A stretch of DNA of 64,000 nucleotides from Panorpa germanica. Taxonomy: Eukaryota > Arthropoda > Insecta > Mecoptera > Panorpidae. Below, in pieces: positions 21,648-35,243 of the stretch; within the stretch, counting starts at the first letter, position 1; the number at the start of each line of letters is the position of its first letter. The translations under genes were made by a program, and so were the position numbers. The notes under the pieces are model-generated. The model had not been told where the DNA came from, did not search any database, and worked only from the letters and a program-made list of their open reading frames with translations. The DNA lies in the NCBI GenBank assembly GCA_963678705.1, contig CAVMBN010000220.1:124001-188000 (forward strand). The letters are read 5' to 3'.

Positions 21648-23003
21648 TTATTCTCTAATGTCTAACGGCAAATTAATCTGTTTAACGCTTACTACTAATG
21701 TTTCCTTAAACATCGTCTTAATTAGAATCATGAAATAAATGCTTAACTTAATAAGTTCGAAAATTCCTAAAATTAATCTTATAAAATTACTCATCATTAA
21801 TAAATCAATCAATTTACTCTGCAAATTATACTCTCCTTTTCTTAAAACAATAGCAATATTATCTCTCTCAACATGTATATTTTCTTCCAGGCTTAAGCTT
21901 ATAGTGTTCGCAACTATTCTATCTGTTACAGATTCTTTTACATCTTTTACATTTTTTGCAATTCTCTTGTCATCAATAATTATTTCGTTTATAGTGCCCT
22001 CACTTAATAAAACTTTATCATCTCGGCTAGAATCTATTTTTTCTAACTCTTTATCAATTATACTTTCTTGTATATTCTCACATAGTTTATCTACTTTTAT
22101 CGTATCCTCATTTAAGCCATTACTATCCCAACATGTTTCTACTAACCCGTTAACAATGCTATCTTGTTCAAATTCTACTTTAATATCATTATTTGCATGT
22201 AAATTATTTTCTTCGGTAACTAATTCGTTCGTACCTTTTCTATGGACTAAATCTGTCCTATCACTGTATAATTCTATCGATGTATTTACGTCATCTTTAT
22301 CGATTTTAATTACTTTTGAACTTTCGTTTACTTCGTCTACTGCTATATTATACTTATTGGAATTTGTATAGTCGTTTTCACCATTATCAAATCTATCAAA
22401 ATTTGCGCTGTCTTGTACATATCTGTTACTTAAAGTACTTCGGTTTTCTTTTAATTCTATATATTCTGCTAAAGCTAAGGCTTCGACCAATGTTTTTGGA
22501 TTTTCGTAATCAACAAATCTAGAATAGCTGTTACGTAAGCCCAATATAAATCTGTTTAAAATCTTATGCTGTAATTCCATTAATTGTAAATCCCGTTTAC
22601 TTTGTTCAAAACTGATATTAATTGTTTTTCTAGCTAATTCTGCTACTCTTTCTGAAAATGTAAAAACAGACTCTCCATGGTTTTGTTTACATGAATTAAA
22701 ATCAAATTCTGCTTTCATTAACTCTGCAGGTCTTCGACAATTGTATTTGTTAAGTAATTCTATCTTAATTTTTTCATAATCTTTTAATTCTGTTCGAGTT
22801 AAAACAATATGTAGAAATTCTAGAACCCTTGCGTTCAACTTTACAGATAATGCAAAAACCCTTTCTTTATTATTCCAACTAAAAGCATTTGATATTCCCT
22901 CTAACTGATTCAAAAATAACGTAATACTATCTTTTTCTTCAAATACCCGTAAAAACTGTAAACCTTCTTCCAACTTTTTAAATCTATCTATTAGATTATC
23001 CAT
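21648..23003 (-). CDS. Gag protein of LTR element, copy 2 (451 aa)
   Basis: Full-length open frame. It differs from copy 1 by one visible residue, Asp to Asn in GISNAFSW near residue 39. The domain layout is as in copy 1, again without a zinc knuckle. Confidence 0.85.
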   Translation of the reverse strand: MDNLIDRFKKLEEGLQFLRVFEEKDSITLFLNQLEGISNAFSWNNKERVFALSVKLNARVLEFLHIVLTRTELKDYEKIKIELLNKYNCRRPAELMKAEFDFNSCKQNHGESVFTFSERVAELARKTINISFEQSKRDLQLMELQHKILNRFILGLRNSYSRFVDYENPKTLVEALALAEYIELKENRSTLSNRYVQDSANFDRFDNGENDYTNSNKYNIAVDEVNESSKVIKIDKDDVNTSIELYSDRTDLVHRKGTNELVTEENNLHANNDIKVEFEQDSIVNGLVETCWDSNGLNEDTIKVDKLCENIQESIIDKELEKIDSSRDDKVLLSEGTINEIIIDDKRIAKNVKDVKESVTDRIVANTISLSLEENIHVERDNIAIVLRKGEYNLQSKLIDLLMMSNFIRLILGIFELIKLSIYFMILIKTMFKETLVVSVKQINLPLDIRE

Positions 23004-24225
23004 TTTTTAATACCCGTAAATCAATCTATTATTTCTTGTTATATTTAATTACCATTCTACAAAAATTATTTCAAAATATTCCCCTTTTTATAATAATCAT
23101 GTTAAATTCAATCAATATTCTTTAATTACTTTATTTACGTTCCAAGTCTTTATATAAACATCGTTGTCCAAATCTGTTTCTTTCTACATACTCGTACTAT
23201 TCATAATCTTTGTTGTCGATGCGGTATATATTTCCGTAGTTGTAACCAACTGAACCGTTCTTTTACTATTTGACCCTAATAAATCACTTATATTTATTAC
23301 TCTGTTAAATGTTATACAACACTGATATTTTTCTCCGAAATTTAAATACATAACTGCAGTACTATTTGACATTTTAAAATCTTTCCTTTTTTCTTTAATA
23401 AACTTTCTTTAATAAACTTGTTCAAATCTATTTGACCCTTGTTAAATTATTCCCTTTTTCAATTATTTAAACTTTTTCTTTTCCAATTATTCTTTTTCTA
23501 TATGTCTACCATTTCTATTACATATATGAGGCATACGTTCACTACATATATGTACATACACAATATAAGCTAATAATTACCAAACCCCTATATATTACAC
23601 ATGAATATAAACTGATTCAGGAATCGAACCTGAAGACACAGAAACCAGCGTTAAGCTTTATGTACTGTATCGTCACAATTATTCTTATATCTTTTCTTTT
23701 CTAATTATTAATATGCAGTTGCTAGTTGCAATTAATAACCTATATTTCTTTTCTAATTATTAATATGCAGTTGCTAGTTGCAATTAATAAGCTATATTTT
23801 TTTAACCCAATTAATACAATTTTATCCTTTTTTCCTAGTTACTACAATTTATTCCTTTTTTCACAATTTATCTTTTTCCCAGTTACTAAGATTTCCTTTT
23901 ATTTTCTCAAATTAAATTTTCCACTTAATGCCTTTTTCCAATTAATCAAATTTCTGCCTTTTTTTAATATCCCACAATTTTAATACCTTTTTTAACGTAT
24001 CTCTCTTTTAATATATCTCTCTTTTAAAATACCTTACACTTTCTATACCCTTTTTCTTTTAAATGACCCCACAATTTCAATACCTCTCTTTTAATATATC
24101 CCACAATTTTCGTATCTCACGTATTTTCGTATTTTAACGTATCTCTCTTTTAATGTACCTTTTTCTAAACGACCCCACAATTTCAATACCTCTCTTTTAC
24201 AACACCTTTCTTTTTCTTTTAATTT
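23004..24225 (-). other. Leader of LTR element copy 2
   Basis: Same order of features as copy 1: possible small frame at 23184-23372, T-arm-like hairpin at 23617-23633, 52-bp tandem duplication, then the purine-rich repeats. Confidence 0.65.
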
Positions 24226-24243
24226 ATCCCACTTCTGACACCA
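24226..24243 (-). promoter_or_regulatory. Primer binding site, tRNA-Leu type (copy 2)
   Basis: Same atcccacttctgacacca, three bases inside the 5' LTR. Confidence 0.8.
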
Positions 24244-24246
24244 AAA

Positions 24247-25174
24247 TGTAACCCTACCCCCTTATATCTACTATCTATATATAGTGGTAGTTACTTAGTT
24301 TATGAGAGCGATTTTACAATCGTCTCAAGCGAAGATTCTTTTAGAGATCTGGATCTCCTTGAGTCGGATGACCTAAGCTAATGCTAATTGAGGCTTCTTT
24401 ATCATTCAGGACTTATTACCTCATCTAATCATATTACATAAATATATTAGGTTTTACTTACTTTTTGTGCTTTCTGCAGGCAGCTTCCTCTGCTTTTGAC
24501 AATCACTTTAATTTACACGACGCGACCGTTAACTCTAAGTACTTTTACAATTAAAACAAGGGATTCATTAACACTATTTTCTTTTATTATTCTATCTATT
24601 ATTTAATACAAATCTTAGTAACTTTATCATTATTATATCAAAGCGACTGACTAAACCGGACCAACCGTCTAAGGGGCGCTTCTTCTTTATTTGACGGGGT
24701 CTGTTTAGACCTTTCGATTGGGTCTCGACGTACTAACTGGCTGATTGATCTGAATGGACTGACCCCTCTCCTCTCTATTTCTAGGCTTATATAGCTTAAA
24801 GCTCTTTGTTTGAATATATGAACTCGTTTAAACTCAAATGTTATTTCGTCACTACTTTGGACTTTTCGTATTTGATTCCAACATAAACATTATTTAAAGC
24901 TACACGTGCCAAGCTACACGTGCCTCACGCACAAAAGAAGTTAGTTGATATTTCTCTTAAAAGTTATTGTAAATACTTTGTCAGCAGTTTTGAGTATAAT
25001 ATTAATATGCGACTTGGTCTTATTGATAAAACTATACTTAATTTAAACAAAGTTCCCGCCAGTTCGGCGACTTAAACTATTAAAAATACTTTGTATGTGA
25101 ACCTTCCAATGGTTCCTAAATAGTTAGTTAAAATATATTATCAATAATTAATAAATCTATATGGGACTGTTACA
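24247..25174 (-). repeat. 5' LTR of copy 2 (928 bp)
   Basis: Right-type variants; it shares the 3-bp deletion, gcgcttcttcttt and gttagttgatatt only with copy 3. Confidence 0.92.
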
Positions 25175-26034
25175 TAACTTTAAATCCTCGAAATTTGTCG
25201 CATTAATTTTAAATCATCAAAATTTGATTTTTTCAGTTCTAGCGTAATTTGTACTTGAGTAAGTGCATGAGTGATTTTTAAATCTAAAGGAATTGTCCCC
25301 AATATCACTTGCAACACTTCTGTAGATACAGTTCTGCAACAACGCGTCATCGTCAATAACATAGTTCTTTGCATGGAAGATCTGGAAGATTGATCCTGTA
25401 ATACCATTCCGAAGCACAATACACAACTATTAGCATAAATGCCCCCTTGTATAGTGTCGGCATAGTTGCCGAGTTTAAGCTTCATTCCGTCCTTGTGACA
25501 CGCGCAAGGTGTGTTACAAGTTTATCATTCGTTGTTACTGTATTTGTTTCGTAGCTTTGTAGCTTCAAGAAACTACACATTTTATATATAGCAGGTCGAG
25601 AACGGCTTTCTAGGGTTTCTGTACTATTTGCACCGATAAGGATCACATTATCGTTGGCAAAACATATGTCTACACAACCTTTCGAGTGAGAAACACAGTT
25701 CTCGTCAAATACCATGTTCCAGAGCTCAGGCCCCATTACAGATCGCTGAGGACGACCTTTAGATAGTTGCCTTTTCATGGAACGGTAATCGGTTTGTAAA
25801 ATAATGTTAGACAATGAAAATAGTTCTCCATAGCGCAGTAGACGTACCTATAGGTTTTTGCCAGTCTAATTCTTTGAAGATCACTTGGCCACCGGACATC
25901 AACAAAGGCACACTGAATTTCTATAAATATCTCATATACATACTTGTACTTATGCCTACTTACTTACCATTTGTTTGTTACAATTGAATGTTCATAAACG
26001 ATCAATCACTATTTCCAAGAAAACCGCATATATT
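25175..26034 (-). pseudogene. R1-type ORF2 relic, RT part (M7 right)
   Basis: Frames 25482-25814 (SKGRPQ, FANDN) and 25180-25485. Confidence 0.75.
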
Positions 26035-26626
26035 GTTCACTTAATTACTTATAACAAATAATACACTCTTATTATTATTTAAAACACGCATTTATATAAA
26101 CTAATTCTTGTGTTTTAATATTATTTATAGTTAATGTTATTCGACTTACTTGATAGTAGGCGGCAACCTTTTGTCTTCCGTATATTTGTAGTGTTTATAT
26201 GAGGTCTTCCTTATATATCTCTACAGATTTCTTGAATTTTAAACCACTTGATGTTTTAGCACTAACACTAACCTAATTATTATCACTTTTTTTGTCTATT
26301 GCACTTATTAATGTCTTATATCAAACATCAAAGTTATAAATTTAAGGTTATGTTTATAAGACCGCGTGTACGCGTAATGAAAAATTCGTTTTTAACACTG
26401 GTTTCCAACTGTCAAACTTTTGTAAAAACACTTTGTTTAGGGTAAATTAACACAAATTTAAAACAAACCTAAATACTTTTCGTTTGAAAAAGTATTCATA
26501 TAATTTATTTAATTTTTTTCCATAATTAATGTCTTACTTTTTTCACCTAAAGTAGCAGGAGCCGATCACACACATAGTAGATAGGAACCACTTGTGTTGC
26601 AAAGCAATATTAACGTCCTTGTAAAC

Positions 26627-26754
26627 CAATACGTAGGTCTACCTTTTTGTATTAGGTCCCATCTGTCTTGCCAGAGCTTATGCATATATGCATTCATCTC
26701 TTTGGCAATATATTTGGTATCGTCTCCAGACTTTTATCCTACAGCCGCATTAAC
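26627..26754 (-). pseudogene. R1-type ORF2 relic, C-terminal block (M8 left)
   Basis: Same interruption point as M1 and M7. Confidence 0.65.
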
Positions 26755-27685
26755 TGTAACCCTACCCCCTTATATCTACTATCTATATATGGTGGTAGTT
26801 ACTTATTTTATGAGAGCGATTTTACAATCGTCTCAAGCGAAGATTCTTTTAGAGATCTGGATCTCCTTGAGTCGGATGACCTAAGCTAATGCTAACTGTG
26901 GAGGCTTCTTTATCATTCAGGACTTATTACCTCATCTAATCATATTACATAAATATATTAGGTTTTACTTACTTTTTGTGCTTTCTGCAGGCAGCTTCCT
27001 CTGCTTTTGACAATCACTTTAATTTACGCGACGCGACCGTTAACTCTAAGTACTTTTACAATTAAAACAAGGGATTCATTAACACTATTTTCTGTTATTA
27101 TTCTATCTATTATTTAATACAAATTTTAGTAACTTTATCATTATTATATCAAAGCGACTGACTAAACTGGACCAACCGTCTAAGAGGCGCTACTTCCTTA
27201 TTTGACGGGGTCTGTTTAGACCTTTCGATTGGGTCTCGACGTACTAACTGGCTGATTGATCTGAATGGACTGACCCCTCTCCTCTCTATTTCTAGGCTTA
27301 TATAGCTTAAAGCTCTTTGTTTGAATATATGAACTCGTTTAAACTCAAATGTTATTTCGTCACTACTTTGGACTTTTCGTATTTGATTCCAACATAAACA
27401 TTATTTAAAGCTACACGTGCCAAGCTACACGTGCCTCACGCACAAAAGAAGTTAGTAAATATTTCTCTTAAAAGTTATTGTAAATACTTTGTCAGCAGTT
27501 TTGAGTATAATATTAATATGCGACTTGGTCTTATTGATAAAACTATACTTAATTTAAACAAAGTTCCCGCCAGTTCGGCGACTTAAACTATTAAAAATAC
27601 TTTGTATGTGAACCTTCCAATGGTTCCTAAATAGTTAGTTAAAATATATTATCAATAATTAATGAATCTATATGGGACTGTTACA
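26755..27685 (-). repeat. 3' LTR of copy 3 (931 bp)
   Basis: Left-type variants, as in copies 1 and 2. Confidence 0.92.
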
Positions 27686-30600
27686 TTGCTTCCCGTTTTT
27701 AAATTAAAATCTATAATCCAATGATTATAATTTTATTAGTCTTTCCCGTATTTCTAGATTCATTCATAATTGAAACCTTAATAAAATAAATGTAATTTAA
27801 AATTTAAATCAATAAATAAATCATATATAGTCGTTAATAAATAAAATAATTCTTCTTTATCTGCTTTATGTAGGTGATTTCATTCTCATAGTTTCATAAC
27901 AATATGCGAGTAACTTTGATAAATAAGTGAATACTTTTCTTCGTTTCGAATACGCTTTCCCTCGGTTTGTTTTTGAATACGTCCTTGTCCTACTGCTTCA
28001 CGACTTAGCATAGGTTTCATATTTCTCTCACTGATAGTTTTTAATGTCCGTAGTATTTGTAAATTCTCGTTCTGTTTACAATACTTGTAGTTTACTACAC
28101 ATGTTTTCTTCTTAAGTGATTACTGCTTCACTTTGACCCTTAATTTCTTCTCGATTATTCACGGACTTCGTCATTTCGTATTGTTTTCTTCATCTTTCAA
28201 TTTGCATCGATTTCATCGGAATCTTCATCTCATAACGGCTTGCATTCTGGTAGTTTCTCTCGTTTATTCGATCATTGGCTCGTTCAAGTATTCACAATTA
28301 TTACCTTAGTCTTACGCATTATGAAAATCAACTACTAGTCTCATCCTTCAGTTCCTCGTTGTTGTAAATGCTGCAATTTATACCCTTACGTAATTATCTT
28401 AATTATAAATTCATTTTCTGTCTTTTATTCTATAATTTCTTACAATTGACATAACAAATTTGGCTCTTGTATAGCTCTTTTACTAATAATTCGCTTAACT
28501 TTACTTAGAAGTTATAGTCATTACAAAATATGAATTTATTTCATAGCATATCTTAATTTCTAGTTATTTTAATTATATTTTAAACATAACATGTAAATAT
28601 CTTACGGCATCTGTTTCTTTTTTTTAAATATCATCAATCTCTTCTTATTACTTTTTTTTTCTTTGATTGTTCTATATATGTTTTCCAATTTTGCAATATT
28701 TATGCCATAAATTATTTTCACATCTTTTACAAACTACTGTTAATTTTACACAACAATGAAATTTAATGTAAACATATTTTTTTCCTTTAATTCAAATACA
28801 AATTTAACTCTTCTCTTAAATTTAGATTCAATATTCCATACTTTAGTTTATTCTTTTATTAACGAATATTTTAAAGAACTTATTATCATTTACTGTATTT
28901 TTCCATTTAACAAATTTATTATATTTATTTTTCCCAAATCAAAACATTATTCTAACATGGTTATATCAAAAATTATTTTTAAATCTATTTATTATTTTTT
29001 AAACAACAAAATCTTACTTGATAGATACTTTACTCAAATACTATAATCAAGGTAAACATAATTATTAAACTTCAACACTTGGTACTTGAATTTAAACCAA
29101 CTTTTTATATTCGCATGTAGTAATACATGTGATCCACAAAATAAAATTTCTTTTCTCTATATTATATTATATCTTAATGCAATTTAACATTACAAGTGTT
29201 CAAATTTTCAATGAATACCTCTTATCAATTTTCAAATCTTCTTCTTTTTATATTAAAGTTTTCAAAACGATCTGTGAACAGAAAAACATTTTAATTTATT
29301 CAATATTTATGATATAAAATCTTCAAATAAGCCATCTTATTCTGCAATGCCTTCATCATGTATCTTGTCCATCTGAAATTATATAGCATTAGTATATCTC
29401 AATAAAAACATAAAAATTATTCTTTAAAAGTTAATTGTTACTCATGTTTCGTACATCTGTAACTTCTGGTTTAGTTTGTTTATTAAATACCCTTATTTAA
29501 TTTATGTTCTCAAACCCTCTGTTAAAAATCAATTTTAATCTCACTTATATATTCAAGTGTTAATTTCTTCTATGACCTTCCTGACTCGAATTTCAATACA
29601 TCTGTTACAAATAACTTTAGTTCCTAATTATATGTTTATTTTCTTAACTCATGACCTTTCTGTTTTTATGTTGTTTTTACTCGTAAAATATTAAAGTACC
29701 ATATTAGTCTCATTTAACTATTTTAACGATCAAATAATCCCTTTTTTAAATTGACCTTAACCTAGTTTATGTTTGTAACAAAAGTTTATATTTTTATTCC
29801 AATTCTATACTCTTACACATTATTCAAATTACGCTGTTCATTTATTATGTTTCTTAACCCTTTGATATCGCTATCTACCGTTCTATTTAAATCTCAAGTT
29901 TTCTTTAACCTTTACACCCTTATTTACTTTTCTGTTTTCTTAAATTTCTCAAAATCAAAATCCTAATCTACTACCTACCTAAATCTTAATGTATCATAAT
30001 ATATTACTAGAGTGTGTGAAAATGTCTACTTTTACTTGTATCTGTACTCATTATGTTAATGTTTATTTTACTGAGCGTATGCTTTATTTCTTTTCGAATT
30101 GTTTTACTTCATTCAAATTTGAGTGTTCTTTATTTCATCAACGTCGATTTGCAACTAATCATTATTACATATTCAATAAATATCTACTTATCCGTAGCTC
30201 ATTGTACACGTTTCAGTACTTCTTAACTTTTTCTTATTCAATTTCTTGGTTTCCTTTAAACCGTTCATACCGATTTCCATTTTCGGCGATAACTCAATAG
30301 TTCCATATACTTCTTGGTTTCCTTTAAACCGTTCATACCGATTTCCATTTTCGGCGATAACTCAATAGTTCCATATACTTTATTTTCATCAATTTCTTGG
30401 TTTTCTTTAAACCGTTCATACCGATTTCCATTTTCGGCGATAACTCAATAGTTCCATATACTTTATTTTCATCATTATTTCAGTATTCAAATATCTCGTA
30501 GTCAATAAATAACTCATAGCAAATCACGAATACAATCGATTCTCTTTAATTTCTAACTAGCACTCATATCAAATCTTTTTAAAATTATACGTCTATAACA

Positions 30601-30856
30601 ACAATGCTACAATACTTTCTGTTCAGAAAAATAATCTTTTTAATAGCTCAACTGTGTAACTTTTAAACAAAACTATCTTGACACCCTAGAATACGTTTAC
30701 TGTTAAAATTATCCTTCCTATTTCCAAAATTTCTTATTGTTACTTTATAAAATGATACTTATGATCTATTCTAACACTTAAATGTTCTTATTCTATGCAA
30801 CTTTAGTTCAATTAACAATCATCTTTATCCGATTTTTCTGGTTAAAATACTCTCTG
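27686..30856 (-). other. 3' region of LTR element copy 3, no pol found
   Basis: As copy 1; minisatellite at about 30243-30473. No enzyme-coding frame seen. Confidence 0.7.
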
Positions 30857-32212
30857 TTATTCTCTAATGTCTAACGGCAAATTAATCTGTTTAACGCTTA
30901 CTACTAATGTTTCCTTAAACATCGTCTTAATTAGAATCATGAAATAAATGCTTAACTTAATAAGTTCGAAAATTCCTAAAATTAATCTTATAAAATTACT
31001 CATCATTAATAAATCAATCAATTTACTCTGCAAATTATACTCTCCTTTTCTTAAAACAATAGCAATATTATCTCTCTCAACATGTATATTTTCTTCCAGG
31101 CTTAAGCTTATAGTGTTCGCAACTATTCTATCTGTTACAGATTCTTTTACATCTTTTACATTTTTTGCAATTCTCTTGTCATCAATAATTATTTCGTTTA
31201 TAGTGCCCTCACTTAATAAAACTTTATCATCTCGGCTAGAATCTATTTTTTCTAACTCTTTATCAATTATACTTTCTTGTATATTCTCACATAGTTTATC
31301 TACTTTTATCGTATCCTCATTTAAGCCATTACTATCCCAACATGTTTCTACTAACCCGTTAACAATGCTATCTTGTTCAAATTCTACTTTAATATCATTA
31401 TTTGCATGTAAATTATTTTCTTCGGTAACTAATTCGTTCGTACCTTTTCTATGGACTAAATCTGTCCTATCACTGTATAATTCTATCGATGTATTTACGT
31501 CATCTTTATCGATTTTAATTACTTTTGAACTTTCGTTTACTTCGTCTACTGCTATATTATACTTATTGGAATTTGTATAGTCGTTTTCACCATTATCAAA
31601 TCTATCAAAATTTGCGCTGTCTTGTACATATCTGTTACTTAAAGTACTTCGGTTTTCTTTTAATTCTATATATTCTGCTAAAGCTAAGGCTTCGACCAAT
31701 GTTTTTGGATTTTCGTAATCAACAAATCTAGAATAGCTGTTACGTAAGCCCAATATAAATCTGTTTAAAATCTTATGCTGTAATTCCATTAATTGTAAAT
31801 CCCGTTTACTTTGTTCAAAACTGATATTAATTGTTTTTCTAGCTAATTCTGCTACTCTTTCTGAAAATGTAAAAACAGACTCTCCATGGTTTTGTTTACA
31901 TGAATTAAAATCAAATTCTGCTTTCATTAACTCTGCAGGTCTTCGACAATTGTATTTGTTAAGTAATTCTATCTTAATTTTTTCATAATCTTTTAATTCT
32001 GTTCGAGTTAAAACAATATGTAGAAATTCTAGAACCCTTGCGTTCAACTTTACAGATAATGCAAAAACCCTTTCTTTATTATTCCAACTAAAAGCATCTG
32101 ATATTCCCTCTAACTGATTCAAAAATAACGTAATACTATCTTTTTCTTCAAATACCCGTAAAAACTGTAAACCTTCTTCCAACTTTTTAAATCTATCTAT
32201 TAGATTATCCAT
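30857..32212 (-). CDS. Gag protein of LTR element, copy 3 (451 aa)
   Basis: Translates identically to copy 1 (GISDAFSW). Full-length and open, with the same lack of a zinc knuckle. Confidence 0.85.
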   Translation of the reverse strand: MDNLIDRFKKLEEGLQFLRVFEEKDSITLFLNQLEGISDAFSWNNKERVFALSVKLNARVLEFLHIVLTRTELKDYEKIKIELLNKYNCRRPAELMKAEFDFNSCKQNHGESVFTFSERVAELARKTINISFEQSKRDLQLMELQHKILNRFILGLRNSYSRFVDYENPKTLVEALALAEYIELKENRSTLSNRYVQDSANFDRFDNGENDYTNSNKYNIAVDEVNESSKVIKIDKDDVNTSIELYSDRTDLVHRKGTNELVTEENNLHANNDIKVEFEQDSIVNGLVETCWDSNGLNEDTIKVDKLCENIQESIIDKELEKIDSSRDDKVLLSEGTINEIIIDDKRIAKNVKDVKESVTDRIVANTISLSLEENIHVERDNIAIVLRKGEYNLQSKLIDLLMMSNFIRLILGIFELIKLSIYFMILIKTMFKETLVVSVKQINLPLDIRE

Positions 32213-33434
32213 TTTTTAATACCCGTAAATCAATCTATTATTTCTTGTTATATTTAATTACCATTCTACAAAAATTATTTCAAAATATTCCCCTTTTTAT
32301 AATAATCATGTTAAATTCAATCAATATTCTTTAATTACTTTATTTACGTTCCAAGTCTTTATATAAACATCGTTGTCCAAATCTGTTTCTTTCTACATAC
32401 TCGTACTATTCATAATCTTTGTTGTCGATGCGGTATATATTTCCGTAGTTGTAACCAACTGAACCGTTCTTTTACTATTTGACCCTAATAAATCACTTAT
32501 ATTTATTACTCTGTTAAATGTTATACAACACTGATATTTTTCTCCGAAATTTAAATACATAACTGCAGTACTATTTGACATTTTAAAATCTTTCCTTTTT
32601 TCTTTAATAAACTTTCTTTAATAAACTTGTTCAAATCTATTTGACCCTTGTTAAATTATTCCCTTTTTCAATTATTTAAACTTTTTCTTTTCCAATTATT
32701 CTTTTTCTATATGTCTACCATTTCTATTACATATATGAGGCATACGTTCACTACATATATGTACATAAACAATATAAGCTAATAATTACCAAACCCCTAT
32801 ATATTACACATGAATATAAACTGATTCAGGAATCGAACCTGAAGACACAGAAACCAGCGTTAAGCTTTATGTACTGTATCGTCACAATTATTCTTATATC
32901 TTTTCTTTTCTAATTATTAATATGCAGTTGCTAGTTGCAATTAATAACCTATATTTCTTTTCTAATTATTAATATGCAGTTGCTAGTTGCAATTAATAAG
33001 CTATATTTCTTTAACCCAATTAATACAATTTTATCCTTTTTTCCTAGTTACTACAATTTATTCCTTTTTTCACAATTTATCTTTTTCCCAGTTACTAAGA
33101 TTTCCTTTTATTTTCTCAAATTAAATTTTCCACTTAATGCCTTTTTCCAATTAATCAAATTTCTGCCTTTTTTTAATATCCCACAATTTTAATACCTTTT
33201 TTAACGTATCTCTCTTTTAATATATCTCTCTTTTAAAATACCTTACACTTTCTATACCCTTTTTCTTTTAAATGACCCCACAATTTCAATACCTCTCTTT
33301 TAATATATCCCACAATTTTCGTATCTCACGTATTTTCGTATTTTAACGTATCTCTCTTTTAATGTACCTTTTTCTAAACGACCCCACAATTTCAATACCT
33401 CTCTTTTACAACACCTTTCTTTTTCTTTTAATTT
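32213..33434 (-). other. Leader of LTR element copy 3
   Basis: Same features as copy 1: small frame at 32393-32581, T-arm-like hairpin at 32826-32842, 52-bp tandem duplication, purine-rich repeats. Confidence 0.65.
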
Positions 33435-33452
33435 ATCCCACTTCTGACACCA
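33435..33452 (-). promoter_or_regulatory. Primer binding site, tRNA-Leu type (copy 3)
   Basis: Same atcccacttctgacacca, three bases inside the 5' LTR. Confidence 0.8.
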
Positions 33453-33455
33453 AAA

Positions 33456-34383
33456 TGTAACCCTACCCCCTTATATCTACTATCTATATATAGTGGTAGT
33501 TACTTAGTTTATGAGAGCGATTTTACAATCGTCTCAAGCGAAGATTCTTTTAGAGATCTGGATCTCCTTGAGTCGGATGACCTAAGCTAATGCTAATTGA
33601 GGCTTCTTTATCATTCAGGACTTATTACCTCATCTAATCATATTACATAAATATATTAGGTTTTACTTACTTTTTGTGCTTTCTGCAGGCAGCTTCCTCT
33701 GCTTTTGACAATCACTTTAATTTACACGACGCGACCGTTAACTCTAAGTACTTTTACAATTAAAACAAGGGATTCATTAACACTATTTTCTTTTATTATT
33801 CTATCTATTATTTAATACAAATCTTAGTAACTTTATCATTATTATATCAAAGCGACTGACTAAACCGGACCAACCGTCTAAGGGGCGCTTCTTCTTTATT
33901 TGACGGGGTCTGTTTAGACCTTTCGATTGGGTCTCGACGTACTAACTGGCTGATTGATCTGAATAGACTGACCCCTCTCCTCTCTATTTCTAGGCTTATA
34001 TAGCTTAAAGCTCTTTGTTTGAATATATGAACTCGTTTAAACTCAAATGTTATTTCGTCACTACTTTGGACTTTTCGTATTTGATTCCAACATAAACATT
34101 ATGTAAAGCTACACGTGCCAAGCTACACGTGCCTCACGCACAAAAGAAGTTAGTTGATATTTCTCTTAAAAGTTATTGTAAATACTTTGTCAGCAGTTTT
34201 GAGTATAATATTAATATGCGACTTGGTCTTATTGATAAAACTATACTTAATTTAAACAAAGTTCCCGCCAGTTCGGCGACTTAAACTATTAAAAATACTT
34301 TGTATGTGAACCTTCCAATGGTTCCTAAATAGTTAGTTAAAATATATTATCAATAATTAATAAATCTATATGGGACTGTTACA
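33456..34383 (-). repeat. 5' LTR of copy 3 (928 bp)
   Basis: Right-type variants with the 3-bp deletion of copy 2. It also has a private change in cattatgtaaagc. Confidence 0.92.
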
Positions 34384-35243
34384 TAACTTTAAATCCTCGA
34401 AATTTGTCGCATTAATTTTAAATCATCAAAATTTGATTTTTTCAGTTCTAGCGTAATTTGTACTTGAGTAAGTGCATGAGTGATTTTTAAATCTAAAGGA
34501 ATTGTCCCCAATATCACTTGCAACACTTCTGTAGATACAGTTCTGCAACAACGCGTCATCGTCAATAACATAGTTCTTTGCATGGAAGATCTGGAAGATT
34601 GATCCTGTAATACCATTCCGAAGCACAATACACAACTATTAGCATAAATGCCCCCTTGTATAGTGTCAGCATAGTTGCCGAGTTTAAGCTTCATTCCGTC
34701 CTTGTGACACGCGCAAGGTGTGTTACAAGTTTATCATTCGTTGTTACTGTATTTGTTTCGTAGCTTTGTAGCTTCAAGAAACTACACATTTTATATATAG
34801 CAGGTCGAGAACGGCTTTCTAGGGTTTCTGTACTATTTGCACCGATAAGGATCACATTATCGTTGGCAAAACATATGTCTACACAACCTTTCGAGTGAGA
34901 AACACAGTTCTCGTCAAATACCATGTTCCAGAGCTCAGGCCCCATTACAGATCGCTGAGGACGACCTTTAGATAGTTGCCTTTTCATGGAACGGTAATCG
35001 GTTTGTAAAATAATGTTCGACAATGAAAATAGTTCTCCATAGCGCAGTAGACGTACCTATAGGTTTTTGCCAGTCTAATTCTTTGAAGGTCACTTGGCCA
35101 CCGGACATCAACAAAGGCACACTGAATTTCTATAAATATCTCATATACATACTTGTACTTATGCCTACTTACTTACCATTTGTTTGTTACAATTGAATGT
35201 TCATGAACGATCAATCACTATTTCCAAGAAAACCGCATATATT
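34384..35243 (-). pseudogene. R1-type ORF2 relic, RT part (M8 right)
   Basis: Frames 34691-35023 (SKGRPQ, FANDN) and 34389-34694; the encoded proteins are identical to those of M7. Confidence 0.75.

Larger units (their letters stand above)
17546..25174 (-). mobile_element. Gag-only LTR retrotransposon, copy 2
   Basis: 7,629 bp, same structure, orientation and TAAC flanks (17542-17545 and 25175-25178) as copy 1. It is 3 bp shorter because the right LTR lacks three bases in gctaattgaggc. Confidence 0.92.
17059..26267 (-). repeat. Monomer M7, split by LTR element copy 2
   Basis: Monomer parts are 17059-17545 and 25175-26267. With M8 it forms a direct 9.2-kb tandem duplication; the right-hand part carries M6-type markers. 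Confidence 0.95.
26755..34383 (-). mobile_element. Gag-only LTR retrotransposon, copy 3
   Basis: 7,629 bp with TAAC on both sides (26751-26754 and 34384-34387). It is closest to copy 2, with which it forms a direct 9.2-kb duplication. Confidence 0.92.
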
